Below, piece by piece: positions 18,101 through 27,011 of a stretch of 64,000 nt of DNA (position 1 is its first letter; every line of letters starts with the position of its first letter). The stretch covers positions 806,001-870,000 of the forward strand of contig NZ_JAUSQU010000001.1 of NCBI RefSeq assembly GCF_030811455.1, given 5' to 3'. A program made the translations under genes and the position numbers. The stretch comes from Streptosporangium lutulentum. GTDB lineage: Bacteria > Actinomycetota > Actinomycetes > Streptosporangiales > Streptosporangiaceae. A model generated the notes under the pieces. The model saw nothing but the letters and a program-made list of their open reading frames with translations. It searched no databases and had not been told where the DNA came from.

Positions 18101-19909
18101 TCAGAGGAGGGAGCGGGGGATCTCGGCGAGCTTCGCGCGGAGCTCCTCGCCGAGGGCCTTGGCCTGGGCGTCGAGGCGAGGACTGGCGGCCACGCCCCGG
18201 CCGAGGAGGCCGTGGACCACGAAGTTGAGGGCGAGCAGGTTGGGCAGTTCGAAGCGTTCGACCCTGAGCGTCGCGGTGGACGGGAGGAGTTCCGCCAGCC
18301 GCTCGACCGTCAGGTAGCCGGCCAGCCAGTCGAACTGCCCGGTCGTGCGGACCCAGACGCCCAGGTTGGCGTTTCCGCCCTTGTCCCCGGAGCGGGCGCC
18401 CACGATCGCGCCCAGCGGGATTCGCACGACCGGCGAGTCGTCGTCGGCCGCCGGCTCGCTCCGTCCGGACTCCCCGGCGGGGATCACCGGCGTGACCGGC
18501 TCCGCCTGGAGCCCGGGATGTCCGCCGCCACGTTTCCCGTCGCCGGGCCGCGAGCCGTCGGGCCGGAGGTCGCCGGCCCGCCGGTCGCCGGGGTGAGGAC
18601 CGCCGGACGGCGGTCCGTCCGGCGGCAGGGGTTCGAGCCGCCGGCCGTCGAGCCAGACGTGTGCCCGTACGGCCCGCGCGGGGACGAGGGTGGGCCAGTA
18701 GACGCCGTAGGGAGAGGCCTGACCGGGGGGAGTGAGACCGTAGAAGCCCGGATAGCTGGCCAGGCCGGTCTCGACCACGGCCGAGGAGAAGGCGCGTCCG
18801 GCCTTCCTGGAGTCGGCGTCCATCACGGTGACGCGCAACAGGGCGGTGTCGGCCAGCGGGGTGAGCTCGACGTGGACCTGCTCGAAGGACTCCCTGGGGA
18901 CGCGGGACCAGATGGCGTCCTGCGCGAGCCGGGCCTTGGCCTCGATGTCCAGGCCGGTCAGGACCATGGTCATGGTGTTGCGGTAGCCGCCCAGGTAGTT
19001 GATCGCCACCTTGAGCGTGTCGGGCGGGGCCTCACCGCGCGTTCCCGAGATCCGGACCCGGTCCGGACCCTCCTGCTCCAGCCGGATCGTGTCGAACCGT
19101 GCGATCACGTCGGGGCCCGGGTACCGGGGCGAGGAGATCTCGTAGAGCAGTTGCGCGGTGACGGTGCCGACCGAGACCCGGCCGCCGGTTCCGGGATGCT
19201 TGGTGATCACGCTGGATCCGTCGGCGTGCAGTTCGGCGATGGGGAACCCGCAGTGCGCCAGGTCCGGCACCTCGCCGAAGAACGCGTAGTTCCCGCCGGT
19301 CGCCTGGCAGCCGCACTCGATGACGTGCCCGGCGACCACCGAGCCGGCCAGCGCGTCGTGGTCGCCGGGGCGCCAGCCGTACCGCCAGATTCCCGGTCCG
19401 GTGACCAGCGCGGCGTCGGTGACCCGTCCGGTCACCACCACGTCCGCCCCGGCGGTCAGGGCGTCGGCGATCGGCCGGCCGCCCAGGTAGGCGTTGGCGG
19501 TCAGCGGCGCCGAGGGGAGTCTCTCCCCGGTGTCCAGGTTCGTCGCGTCGCCGAGGTCGTGACCGGTCAGGTCGTCGCCGGTCACGTGCGCGACCCGCAC
19601 CGGCAGGCCGAGCCGGCCGGCCAGCTCGCTCACCGCTTCGGCGCACCCGGCCGGATCCAGGCCGCCCGCGTTGGACACGACCTTGATGCCCCGGTCCAGG
19701 CACGTCCCGAGAACCTGCTCCAGTTGCGTCAGGAAGGTCGGCGCGTATCCGGGACGGCCCTTCAGCCGGTTGCCGGCCAGGATCAGCATGGTCAGCTCGG
19801 CGAGCCAGTCGCCGGTGAGGACGTCGATCGGACCGCCCTCCACCATCTCTCTCGCGGCGGACAGCCGATCGCCGTAGAAACCGGAGCAGTTGGCGACGCG
19901 CAGCATCAA
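18101..19909 (-). CDS. AtuA family protein (DUF1446) with C-terminal AtuA-like domain
   Basis: A 602-residue protein, last gene of the operon. Residues 1-430 match the acyclic-terpene-utilisation AtuA/DUF1446 domain: VANCSGFYGDRLSAAREMVE, DVLTGDWLAELTMLI, VVSNAGGLDPAGCAEAV, TANAYLGGRPIADAL, HVIECGCQATGGNYAFF. A Gly/Pro/Asp-rich linker (about 435-500) leads to the C-terminal AtuA-like domain (VGARSGDKGGNANLGVWVRT). AtuA is required for geraniol/citronellol use in Pseudomonas but its reaction is unclear. Two adjacent ATGs (19909, 19906) are possible starts. Confidence 0.88.
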   Translation of the reverse strand: MMLRVANCSGFYGDRLSAAREMVEGGPIDVLTGDWLAELTMLILAGNRLKGRPGYAPTFLTQLEQVLGTCLDRGIKVVSNAGGLDPAGCAEAVSELAGRLGLPVRVAHVTGDDLTGHDLGDATNLDTGERLPSAPLTANAYLGGRPIADALTAGADVVVTGRVTDAALVTGPGIWRYGWRPGDHDALAGSVVAGHVIECGCQATGGNYAFFGEVPDLAHCGFPIAELHADGSSVITKHPGTGGRVSVGTVTAQLLYEISSPRYPGPDVIARFDTIRLEQEGPDRVRISGTRGEAPPDTLKVAINYLGGYRNTMTMVLTGLDIEAKARLAQDAIWSRVPRESFEQVHVELTPLADTALLRVTVMDADSRKAGRAFSSAVVETGLASYPGFYGLTPPGQASPYGVYWPTLVPARAVRAHVWLDGRRLEPLPPDGPPSGGPHPGDRRAGDLRPDGSRPGDGKRGGGHPGLQAEPVTPVIPAGESGRSEPAADDDSPVVRIPLGAIVGARSGDKGGNANLGVWVRTTGQFDWLAGYLTVERLAELLPSTATLRVERFELPNLLALNFVVHGLLGRGVAASPRLDAQAKALGEELRAKLAEIPRSLL

Positions 19910-19982
19910 TCCCCCTCGGATCCGGGGACCCGGGACGCGGATCGCCTCTCCCCGGCGCCGGAACGGCCGGTGACGCGGGGCA

Positions 19983-20795
19983 TCACGCCTCCTCGGGCCC
20001 GGGTATCCAGGACGCGGGCCGCTTCTCCATGAAGGCGGCGATTCCCTCCTGCCCCTCGGCGGAGGTGAAGCGCCGGGCGGACAGTTCGGCCATCTGGCGC
20101 ATGCCCTCCTCGACGGTCAGCGTGGGCACGGTCCGCACGAGCTGCTTGGTGATCGCGAGCGCCTCCGGGCCGCCGCGCAGCAGCATGCCGGCGTAGTGGG
20201 CGACCACGCTGTCGAGATCCTCCTCGGGCACGGCCCGGGTGAGCAGGCCGATCTCCTGCGCGCGGGCCGCGTCGAAGACCTCCCCGGTGAGCAGGTACTC
20301 GGCGGCGGCCCGGGGGTCGAGCCGCCGCAGCACCGTCACCGAGATCATCGCGGGGACCACGCCGAGCCGGACCTCGGTGAACGCGAACGACGCCGAATCC
20401 GGCGCGATCGCGAAGTCGCACGCCGCCACCAGGCCCAGCCCTCCGGCGCGGGCGGTGCCGTTCAACCGGCAGACGACCGGCTTGGGACTCTCCCAGATCA
20501 GGTTCATGATCTCCGGGAACGAGGCGGTCACCGGAGCCTCGTGCGCGTTGCCCGGCTCGGCCCGCTGCTCCTTCAGGTCCGCACCGGAGCAGAACACCGG
20601 CCCGGTCGCGGTGAGCACGATCACCCGGACGTCGTCGGCGGCCAGCGCCCAGTTGAGCCGGTCCTCCAGATCGCCGAGCAGACGCACGGACAGCGCGTTG
20701 CGGTTGCGCGGGGAGTCCAGGGTGATCGTCGCGACCCCTCCGGACACCTCCTTGTGCACCAGGCGTTCCACTGGCCAACCACCGTCGGTGTTCAT
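19983..20795 (-). CDS. Enoyl-CoA hydratase/isomerase family protein (AtuE/LiuC-like)
   Basis: A 270-residue crotonase-fold enzyme. Seen: ITLDSPRNRNALSVRLLGDL, the oxyanion-hole segment PVFCSGADLKE, NGTARAGGLGLVAACDFAIA with the second oxyanion Gly, and FAFTEVRLGVVPAMISVTVL carrying the catalytic-region Glu. In the operon it would hydrate the 3-methylglutaconyl-CoA or isohexenylglutaconyl-CoA made by the carboxylase. It lies 49 bp after the biotin carboxylase gene and 73 bp before atuA-like. Confidence 0.88.
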   Translation of the reverse strand: MNTDGGWPVERLVHKEVSGGVATITLDSPRNRNALSVRLLGDLEDRLNWALAADDVRVIVLTATGPVFCSGADLKEQRAEPGNAHEAPVTASFPEIMNLIWESPKPVVCRLNGTARAGGLGLVAACDFAIAPDSASFAFTEVRLGVVPAMISVTVLRRLDPRAAAEYLLTGEVFDAARAQEIGLLTRAVPEEDLDSVVAHYAGMLLRGGPEALAITKQLVRTVPTLTVEEGMRQMAELSARRFTSAEGQEGIAAFMEKRPASWIPGPEEA

Positions 20796-20844
20796 CCCAA
20801 TCCTTCCAGCGTGGAGATTCCGGGCTCTGGTCCGGGCGAGGACG

Positions 20845-22869
20845 TCAATCCCGCTCCTCGATCACGGCCAGTACGGCCCCCGCCTCGACCTGCCGGCCCG
20901 GTGTCACGTTCAGCGCGGACACCGTGCCCGAGGTGGGGGCGGTGATGCGATGTTCCATCTTCATGGCCTCCAGGACCATGACCACCTGCCCCGCGCCGAC
21001 GGGCTCGCCGGGTTTGACGTCGACGCGCAGCACGGTACCGGGCATGGGCGCCAGCAGGGAGCCCGGGGTCAGGTGCTCGACCGGTTCGGGGAGGCGGGGC
21101 AGCGGTGTGAGCCGTACGGAACCGAGGGGGGAGTCCACGTGGGTCACCCCGTCATAGCGGGCGACCGCGAACCGGTGCCGCACGCCCGAGGTCTCCAGGA
21201 CGACCAGGGAGGGGGTGGCACTGACCAGGCTCGTGCGGGGGAGCCCCTCGGCTCGCAGGCCATCCCGGCCGAGCCGGTAGGCGACCTCCGCCTCCGCGAA
21301 GGCGGTGCGCTGCGGCTGCGACACCACGTTGCGCCACCCGCTCGGCAGACCGGTCTGCACGGTCGCCGCCGCCCGGTTGGCCGCCGCCGACGCGAGGGCG
21401 GCGGCGAGGGCGGACAGCGGCACGGCACCCGGCCTCGCCGGGTCGTGCTCCGCCGTGGCCGGTCCGTGTTCCGGTCCGGTCAGGTCGTGTTCGTCCAGGA
21501 ACCCGGTGTGGGTGTCCCCCGAGAGGAACGCCTCGTGGCGCAGCACCCTGACCAGGAGGTCGCGGTTGGTGACGGGGCCGTGGATCCGGGCGTTCGCCAG
21601 GGCGGTGGCGAGCCTTCTCACCGCGTCGGCGCGGCTCGCTCCGCAGGAGATGACCTTGGCGAGCATCGGGTCGTAGTGGACCCCGATCTCCGAGCCGTCC
21701 TCGACCCCGGAGTCCAGCCGGAGGCCGTGGGACAGGGGCGCGAAGCGCGAGGTCACCCCGGGGATCTCGAAGCGGTGCAGGGTGCCGCTCTGCGGGAGCC
21801 AGTCGAGGGCGGGATCCTCGGCGTAGAGCCGTACCTCGACGGCGTGGCCCGAGGGCCGCGGCGGCGACGCGGCGAGCCTGGTCCCCTCGGCGATCCTGAG
21901 CTGGAGCTCGACGAGGTCGACGCCGTGGACGCACTCGGTGACGGGGTGTTCCACCTGGAGCCGGGTGTTCATCTCCAGGAACGCGATCGTGTCGTCCTTG
22001 ACGAGGAACTCGACGGTTCCCGCCCCGACGTATCCGATCGCCTTCGCGGCCCTGACCGCCGCGTCGCAGAGGTGAGCGCGCGTCTCCGGGGAGATCGCCG
22101 GGGACGGGGTCTCCTCGACCACCTTCTGGTGCCGCCGCTGGATCGAGCACTCGCGCTCACCCAGCGCCCACACCGTCCCGTGCAGGTCGGCCAGGATCTG
22201 CACCTCGATGTGCCGGGCGCCCTCCAGCAGGGGCTCGACGAAGACCGTCCCGTCCCCGAACGCCGACGAGGCCTCCCGCCGCGCCGACTCGACCGCCTCC
22301 GGCAGGTCGTCGGTCAGCCGCACGACCCGCATCCCGCGCCCGCCGCCGCCGGCCGACGCCTTCACCAGCAGGGGGACCGGCCATCCGGACGCCGAACCGC
22401 TCATCCGCGTGAAGACGACGTCCAGGTCCCGTTCGAGGTCGTCCATCGAGTAGCCGGGCCCGGCGGTGAAACCGGGGAGCACCGGGACCCCGGCGCCGGA
22501 CATCAGCGCCTTGGCCTCGATCTTGGAGCCCATGGCGGCGACGGCCTCCGGAGGGGGGCCGATCCAGGTCAGGCCGGCGTCCAGTACGGCCCGCGCGAAC
22601 GCGGCGTTCTCCGACAGGAAGCCGTAGCCGGGGTGAACCGCGTCGGCCCCGGTCCTGCGGGCCGCGTCGACGATCTTCTCTATGGACAGGTAGGTGTCGG
22701 CGGGCCTGACCCCGGCGAGCCGTACGGCGTGGTCGGCCTCGGCCACGTGCGGCGCGTCGGCGTCCGCGTCGGAGAAGACCGCGACGGTCTCGACGCCGAG
22801 GTCGCGGCAGGTGCGGAAGACGCGGCGGGCGATCTCACCCCGGTTGGCGACGAGAAGGCGGCCGATCAC
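20845..22869 (-). CDS. Acyl-CoA carboxylase biotin-carboxylase/BCCP subunit
   Basis: About 674 residues from the GTG at 22869; an alternative GTG at 22932 with AGAGG before it would add 21 residues. Biotin carboxylase domain (about 1-445): IGRLLVANRGEIARR, GYGFLSENAAFA, ATP-grasp VKASAGGGGRGMRVV, EMNTRLQVEHPVTE. A middle linker domain follows, and the C-terminal biotinyl domain ends with VLEAMKMEHRITAPTSG, where the Lys of EAMKM takes biotin. It charges biotin with CO2 for the carboxyltransferase encoded just upstream. It is closest in style to methylcrotonyl- or geranyl-CoA carboxylase alpha. Confidence 0.9.
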   Translation of the reverse strand: MIGRLLVANRGEIARRVFRTCRDLGVETVAVFSDADADAPHVAEADHAVRLAGVRPADTYLSIEKIVDAARRTGADAVHPGYGFLSENAAFARAVLDAGLTWIGPPPEAVAAMGSKIEAKALMSGAGVPVLPGFTAGPGYSMDDLERDLDVVFTRMSGSASGWPVPLLVKASAGGGGRGMRVVRLTDDLPEAVESARREASSAFGDGTVFVEPLLEGARHIEVQILADLHGTVWALGERECSIQRRHQKVVEETPSPAISPETRAHLCDAAVRAAKAIGYVGAGTVEFLVKDDTIAFLEMNTRLQVEHPVTECVHGVDLVELQLRIAEGTRLAASPPRPSGHAVEVRLYAEDPALDWLPQSGTLHRFEIPGVTSRFAPLSHGLRLDSGVEDGSEIGVHYDPMLAKVISCGASRADAVRRLATALANARIHGPVTNRDLLVRVLRHEAFLSGDTHTGFLDEHDLTGPEHGPATAEHDPARPGAVPLSALAAALASAAANRAAATVQTGLPSGWRNVVSQPQRTAFAEAEVAYRLGRDGLRAEGLPRTSLVSATPSLVVLETSGVRHRFAVARYDGVTHVDSPLGSVRLTPLPRLPEPVEHLTPGSLLAPMPGTVLRVDVKPGEPVGAGQVVMVLEAMKMEHRITAPTSGTVSALNVTPGRQVEAGAVLAVIEERD

Positions 22870-22960
22870 GAGTGAGCCCGGAGCGGTGAGCGGGGCGGTA
22901 GACCGGGGGCGAGCCCTCGGCCGGGTGACCACGGGGCCTCTGGAGACATCAAGATCATGA

Positions 22961-24544
22961 TCACATCCGGAAGACGCCGAAGCCGGCGGGCTCCGGGGCG
23001 GGGGCGTTGTTGACGGCGGACAGGCACAGGCCCAGGACGGTGCGGGTGTCGCGGGGGTCGATGACCCCGTCGTCGTAGAGGCGGCCCGACAGGAAGAACG
23101 GCAGCGACTCGGCCTCGATCTGCGCCTCGACCAGCTCGCGCATCGCCGCGTCGCCCTCCTCGTCGTAGACCTGACCCCGGGCCTGGGCGGACGCCCGGCT
23201 GACGATGGACAGCACCCCGGCGAGCTGCGCGGGCCCCATGACGGCGGATTTCGCGCTCGGCCATGCGAACAGGAACCGGGGGTCGTACGCCCGGCCGCAC
23301 ATGCCGTAGTTGCCCGCGCCGTACGAGGCGCCCATGACGATCGTGAGGTGCGGGACGGTCGAGTTGGACACCGCGTTGATCATCATGGCGCCGTGCTTGA
23401 TGATGCCGCCCTGCTCGTACTCCTTGCCGACCATGTAGCCGGTCGTGTTCTGCAGGAAGACCAGCGGCGTGCGAGCCTGGCCGGCGAGCTGGATGAACTG
23501 CGCCGCCTTCTGGGCCTCCTCGCTGAACAGCACCCCCCGGGCGTTGGCCAGGATCCCGATCGGGTAGCCGTGCAGCCGGGCCCACCCCGTCACCAGGCTC
23601 CCGCCGTACAGGGGCTTGAACTCGTCGAACTCGCTGCCGTCCACGATCCGCGCGATCACCTCGCGCGGATCGAACGGGATCCTCAGGTCCTCGGGGACGA
23701 TTCCCAGCAACTCGTCCTCGTCGTACAGCGGCTCCCGTACGGCCTGCGCGGCAACCCCCAGCCTGCGCCGGTTCAGGCCCCTGACGATCTGGCGGCCGAT
23801 GCGCAGCGCGTCGTGCTCGTCCGCGGCCAGGTAGTCGGCCAGACCGCTGACGCGGGCGTGCATCTCGGCGCCGCCCAGCGACTCGTCGTCGGACTCCTCC
23901 CCGGTGGCCATCTTGACCAGCGGGGGCCCGCCGAGGAAGACCTTGGCGCCGTCCCTCACCATGACCACGTGGTCGCTCATCCCGGGAACGTAGGCCCCAC
24001 CGGCGGTGGAGTTGCCGAACACGAGGGCGATCGTCGGGATCCCGGCGGCGGACAGGCGGGTCAGGTCACGAAATATCCGGCCACCCGGGATGAAGATCTC
24101 CTTCTGCGTCGGCAGGTCGGCCCCGCCGGACTCCACCAGGTTGATCAGCGGCAACCGGTTCTGGAAGGCGATGTCGGCGGCCCGGAGCGTCTTGCGCAGG
24201 GTCCAGGGGTTGGACGAGCCGCCCCGTACGGTCGGGTCGTTGGCGATGATCACACACTCGACGCCCTCGACCACCCCGATCCCGGTGACCACGCTCGCCC
24301 CGACGGGGAAGTCGCTGCCCCAGCCCGCCAGCGGGGAGAGCTCCAGGAACGCCGAGTCCGGGTCGACCAGCAGCTCGATCCGATCCCGGGCGAGCAGCTT
24401 GCCCCGCCGGCGGTGCCGCTCGACGTATTTCTCGCCGCCGCCCGCCACCGCCTTGGCCTGCTCGGCGTCGAGCTCCGCCAGCTTGGCGAGCATCGCCTCG
24501 CGCCTGGCCGAGTACTCGGCCCCGGAGATGTCCAGCCGGTTCAT
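22961..24544 (-). CDS. Acyl-CoA carboxylase carboxyltransferase subunit (MCC/GCC beta-like)
   Basis: A 527-residue carboxyltransferase. Seen: [103 protein letters not shown]-type [25 protein letters not shown] and [20 protein letters not shown]. The [13 protein letters not shown] segments are those of 3-methylcrotonyl-CoA and geranyl-CoA carboxylases rather than propionyl-CoA carboxylases. It transfers CO2 from biotin to a beta-methyl enoyl-CoA. Its start overlaps the tetR stop by 4 bp. Confidence 0.92.
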   Translation of the reverse strand: MNRLDISGAEYSARREAMLAKLAELDAEQAKAVAGGGEKYVERHRRRGKLLARDRIELLVDPDSAFLELSPLAGWGSDFPVGASVVTGIGVVEGVECVIIANDPTVRGGSSNPWTLRKTLRAADIAFQNRLPLINLVESGGADLPTQKEIFIPGGRIFRDLTRLSAAGIPTIALVFGNSTAGGAYVPGMSDHVVMVRDGAKVFLGGPPLVKMATGEESDDESLGGAEMHARVSGLADYLAADEHDALRIGRQIVRGLNRRRLGVAAQAVREPLYDEDELLGIVPEDLRIPFDPREVIARIVDGSEFDEFKPLYGGSLVTGWARLHGYPIGILANARGVLFSEEAQKAAQFIQLAGQARTPLVFLQNTTGYMVGKEYEQGGIIKHGAMMINAVSNSTVPHLTIVMGASYGAGNYGMCGRAYDPRFLFAWPSAKSAVMGPAQLAGVLSIVSRASAQARGQVYDEEGDAAMRELVEAQIEAESLPFFLSGRLYDDGVIDPRDTRTVLGLCLSAVNNAPAPEPAGFGVFRM

Positions 24545-25191
24545 GAACGCTCTCTTCCGATTGACGCCGGGGTCAGGCCGATGGCCCGGGCCCAGAGCGT
24601 GGTGAGCATGGCGACGGCGGTCCGCTCGTCGGCCTGCTCGCCGAGGTCGAGCCAGACGTGGGCGAAGTGCTCGACCATCCCGCCCAGCATCACGGCGGTC
24701 AGCCGCGGATCCAGGGCCGGATCGGCCAGGCCCTGCTCCTGCAGGCGGCGCAGCCCTTCCGCGCCTCGCCGCACGAAGACCTCGCGCAGCTCCAGCAGGA
24801 GCTCCCGGAAGCCCTCGTCGGTGGTCGCGGCCTGCTCCAGCATCCGGACGAGCCGGGAGTTGGAGGCCCAGGCGCGCAGGTAGAGCAGGTTGGCGGCCTC
24901 GATCCTGGCGTACGGGTCCTCGGGCACGCCGGTCCCGACGACGCTGGCGGCGAACATCTCGCCCACCACCGCGCCGGCCACCTCGCGGAACAGGTCCTCC
25001 CGCGAGCCGAAGTAGGTGTAGAAGGTGCCGTGGGAGACCCCCGCCCGGGCGCAGACGTCGTCGATGCGCACGGCGTCGTAACCCCGCTCCTCGAACGCCT
25101 CCCGTCCGGCCTGGACGAGCGCGGCCCGCGTCCGCCTGCCCCGGCTGGTCAGGGCCTCAGACTTGACGATCACGTCAACAAGATAGTTCAC
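24541..25191 (-). CDS. TetR family regulator of the acyl-CoA catabolic operon
   Basis: A 216-residue TetR protein, first gene of the operon. [43 protein letters not shown]. The C-terminal ligand domain is AtuR/LiuR-sized. ATGA overlap with the carboxyltransferase gene implies co-transcription and autoregulation. The start is uncertain: GTG 25191 is the open frame start, and GTG 25173 would place the TTGACG-N4-CGTCAA dyad across the start. Confidence 0.88.
   Translation of the reverse strand: MNYLVDVIVKSEALTSRGRRTRAALVQAGREAFEERGYDAVRIDDVCARAGVSHGTFYTYFGSREDLFREVAGAVVGEMFAASVVGTGVPEDPYARIEAANLLYLRAWASNSRLVRMLEQAATTDEGFRELLLELREVFVRRGAEGLRRLQEQGLADPALDPRLTAVMLGGMVEHFAHVWLDLGEQADERTAVAMLTTLWARAIGLTPASIGRERS
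25163..25178. promoter_or_regulatory. Candidate TetR operator dyad TTGACG-N4-CGTCAA
   Basis: TTGACGATCACGTCAA has perfect 6-bp arms around a 4-bp centre. It lies at the extreme 5' end of the tetR frame and about 120 bp before the divergent aldo/keto reductase gene. It suits autoregulation, but it falls inside the coding region if the longer tetR start is used. Confidence 0.4.
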
Positions 25192-25295
25192 AACCGCCCG
25201 CGCCTGCCAGAGCGTGGAATGGACCCGACTAAGGTGCCGTTAGACCGATTTGTCTGATCCCCCGTTCGTACTTCCATCGAAGGACCCGCAGCCTC

Positions 25296-26135
25296 ATGAG
25301 CAAGACACCCGGAGCCCCGACGCTGAAGCTCGTCCACGGCGCCTCCATTCCCCTGGTCGGCCTGGGCACGTGGCCGATGTCGAACGAAGAGGCCGAGACG
25401 GCTGTGGTCCAGGCGGTCGAGGCGGGCTACCGCCTCTTCGACACCGCCTACGCCTACGGCAACGAGGAGGGCGTCGGCCGTGGCCTGCGCGCGTCGGGCC
25501 TGCCTCGGGAGGAGCTGTTCGTCACCACCAAGCTCAACGGTGAGTGGCACGGCTACGACGCGGTGCAGGAGTCGTTCGCGGACAGCGCCGCGCGTCTGGG
25601 CGTCGAGTACGTCGACCTGTACCTCATCCACTGGCCGCTGCCCCGGCAGGACCGCTACGTCGACGCCTTCAAGGGGCTCGCCAAGCTGCTGGAGGACGGC
25701 AGGATCCGGGCGCTGGGCGTGTCGAACTTCAAGCCCGCCCACCTCGACCGCCTGCTCGCCGAGACCGGGGTGGTCCCCGACGTCAACCAGATCCAGCTCA
25801 ACCCGGGCCTCACCCGCGACGCCGCCAGGGCCTACCACGCCGAACACGGCATCGCCACGCAGTCCTGGGGCCCGATCGGCCAGGGCGGCGAACTGCTCCA
25901 GGACCCGGTGATCGTCAAGATCGCCGAGCAGCACGGCAGGACGCCCGCGCAGGTCGTCCTGCGATGGCACATCGAGCTCGGCCTGATCACGGTGCCGAAG
26001 TCCGCCGACCCCGAGCGGATGAGGGCGAACATCGACATCTTCGGCTTCGCCCTCACGCCCGACGAGGTCGCGGCCATCTCGGCCCTCGACCAGGGCGAGG
26101 CCGCCGCCGCCGACTCGGACCGCGTCGGCCACTGA
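25296..26135 (+). CDS. Aldo/keto reductase (AKR5-like)
   Basis: A 279-residue NADPH-dependent oxidoreductase. Catalytic tetrad visible: Asp and Tyr in LFDTAYAYGNEEGVG, Lys in VTTKLNG, His in YLIHWPLP. Cofactor-binding segments VPKSADPERMRANID and LGVSNFKPAHLDRLL match the 2,5-diketogluconate reductase/AKR5 type. It is divergent from the TetR-led operon (104 bp between starts) and so might be co-regulated, for example acting on an aldehyde intermediate; that is inference. Confidence 0.9.
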   Translation: MSKTPGAPTLKLVHGASIPLVGLGTWPMSNEEAETAVVQAVEAGYRLFDTAYAYGNEEGVGRGLRASGLPREELFVTTKLNGEWHGYDAVQESFADSAARLGVEYVDLYLIHWPLPRQDRYVDAFKGLAKLLEDGRIRALGVSNFKPAHLDRLLAETGVVPDVNQIQLNPGLTRDAARAYHAEHGIATQSWGPIGQGGELLQDPVIVKIAEQHGRTPAQVVLRWHIELGLITVPKSADPERMRANIDIFGFALTPDEVAAISALDQGEAAAADSDRVGH

Positions 26136-26234
26136 GGCCGTCCCCGGTGATCGTCTGACGTCGCCGGACGTGCCCGCCGGTGAGGATCGGTGGGCACCGG
26201 TCTTCCGCCTCGACCCTCGCGGCGCACGCGGGAT

Positions 26235-26280
26235 CCGGCCTCATGCGCGACGGGCGCGCCCGCGTCGCGCATGAGGCCGG
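26235..26280. terminator. Strong bidirectional terminator hairpin
   Basis: Perfect 18-bp arms 26235-26252 (CCGGCCTCATGCGCGACG) and 26263-26280, with a 10-nt self-complementary GC loop, lie between the convergent ends of the aldo/keto reductase (26135) and the DUF1707-like gene (26282). Confidence 0.8.
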
Positions 26281-26281
26281 C

Positions 26282-26614
26282 CTACGCCTCGTCGGCCGGC
26301 CTCAGCTCGCTCAGGACGTCCTCGGTCTCGCGGTTGGTCCGGGCTTCCATGATCATCGCGATGCGCTTGGTGTGCTCCTCCTGGTCGATCCGGCCGGAGG
26401 TGAAGATCTCGTCGAGATGGCCGAGCGCCAGTTGCCGTTCGGCGTCGGTCGGCTGGAGGCCGAGCCAGCGCTCGAAGGCGACCTGTTCGCGGTCGGCCAT
26501 GGCAGGGGACCGCCTGCGGCTCGTCGCGTTGAGCCGCCTCAGGATGAGCATTATGGCCGTGATGGCGACGACGGCCAGCAATCCCGACACGATGACTATC
26601 TCGATCATGAACAT
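26282..26614 (-). CDS. Small membrane protein with DUF1707/SHOCT-like C-terminus
   Basis: A 110-residue protein: one N-terminal membrane segment (IEIVIVSGLLAVVAITAIML), a basic stretch (RRLNATSRRRS) and a cytoplasmic C-terminal module, TDAERQLALGHLDEIFTSGR then IDQEEHTKRIAMIMEARTNR. That module has the GRId-EEh-KRi-miM-A-T pattern of SHOCT/DUF1707 oligomerisation domains, often fused to membrane segments in actinobacteria. ATGs at 26614 and 26608 are both possible. The 26615-27011 gap upstream holds no gene that I can support. Confidence 0.7.
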   Translation of the reverse strand: MFMIEIVIVSGLLAVVAITAIMLILRRLNATSRRRSPAMADREQVAFERWLGLQPTDAERQLALGHLDEIFTSGRIDQEEHTKRIAMIMEARTNRETEDVLSELRPADEA

Positions 26615-26948
26615 CCCCGAGCGTGTGAACGGCGCACCGTATGAGAGCCGGACCGGCCGTGCGTGCCGCGTCGCGGACGGGATCCGGCCGGGTGGAAGGT
26701 CTGACGGTCTTCCTCTCTGACACGGGTGGACGCCGGGACGGTCGCGGTGGCGCCCGGCCGGTAGCTGTCACCTGATGAAATCAGTTAACTACGTGTTGTA
26801 GCAGAACTCGCGCAGATTCGCCCGGTGGCGTCGGACGATCGTGATCGCCGGCGTCCCCCCTGTGCGGCGGAGGGGACCACGCCCGAATGGTGGTCCGCGC
26901 CCCTCAGCGACCGAGGCCGACGACCTGCCCGATGGCGGCGACGCCGAA

Positions 26949-26999
26949 GCGGTCCCCGGCCGGCCGTGACGGGGAACGTCGTGGCCGGACGGGGACCGC
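26949..26999 (-). terminator. Terminator hairpin after the AbgT gene
   Basis: 17-bp arms 26949-26965 and 26983-26999 with one mismatch and a 17-nt loop lie just past the stop (27012) of the minus-strand AbgT gene. Confidence 0.65.
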
Positions 27000-27011
27000 G
27001 GAGGTATTGGC

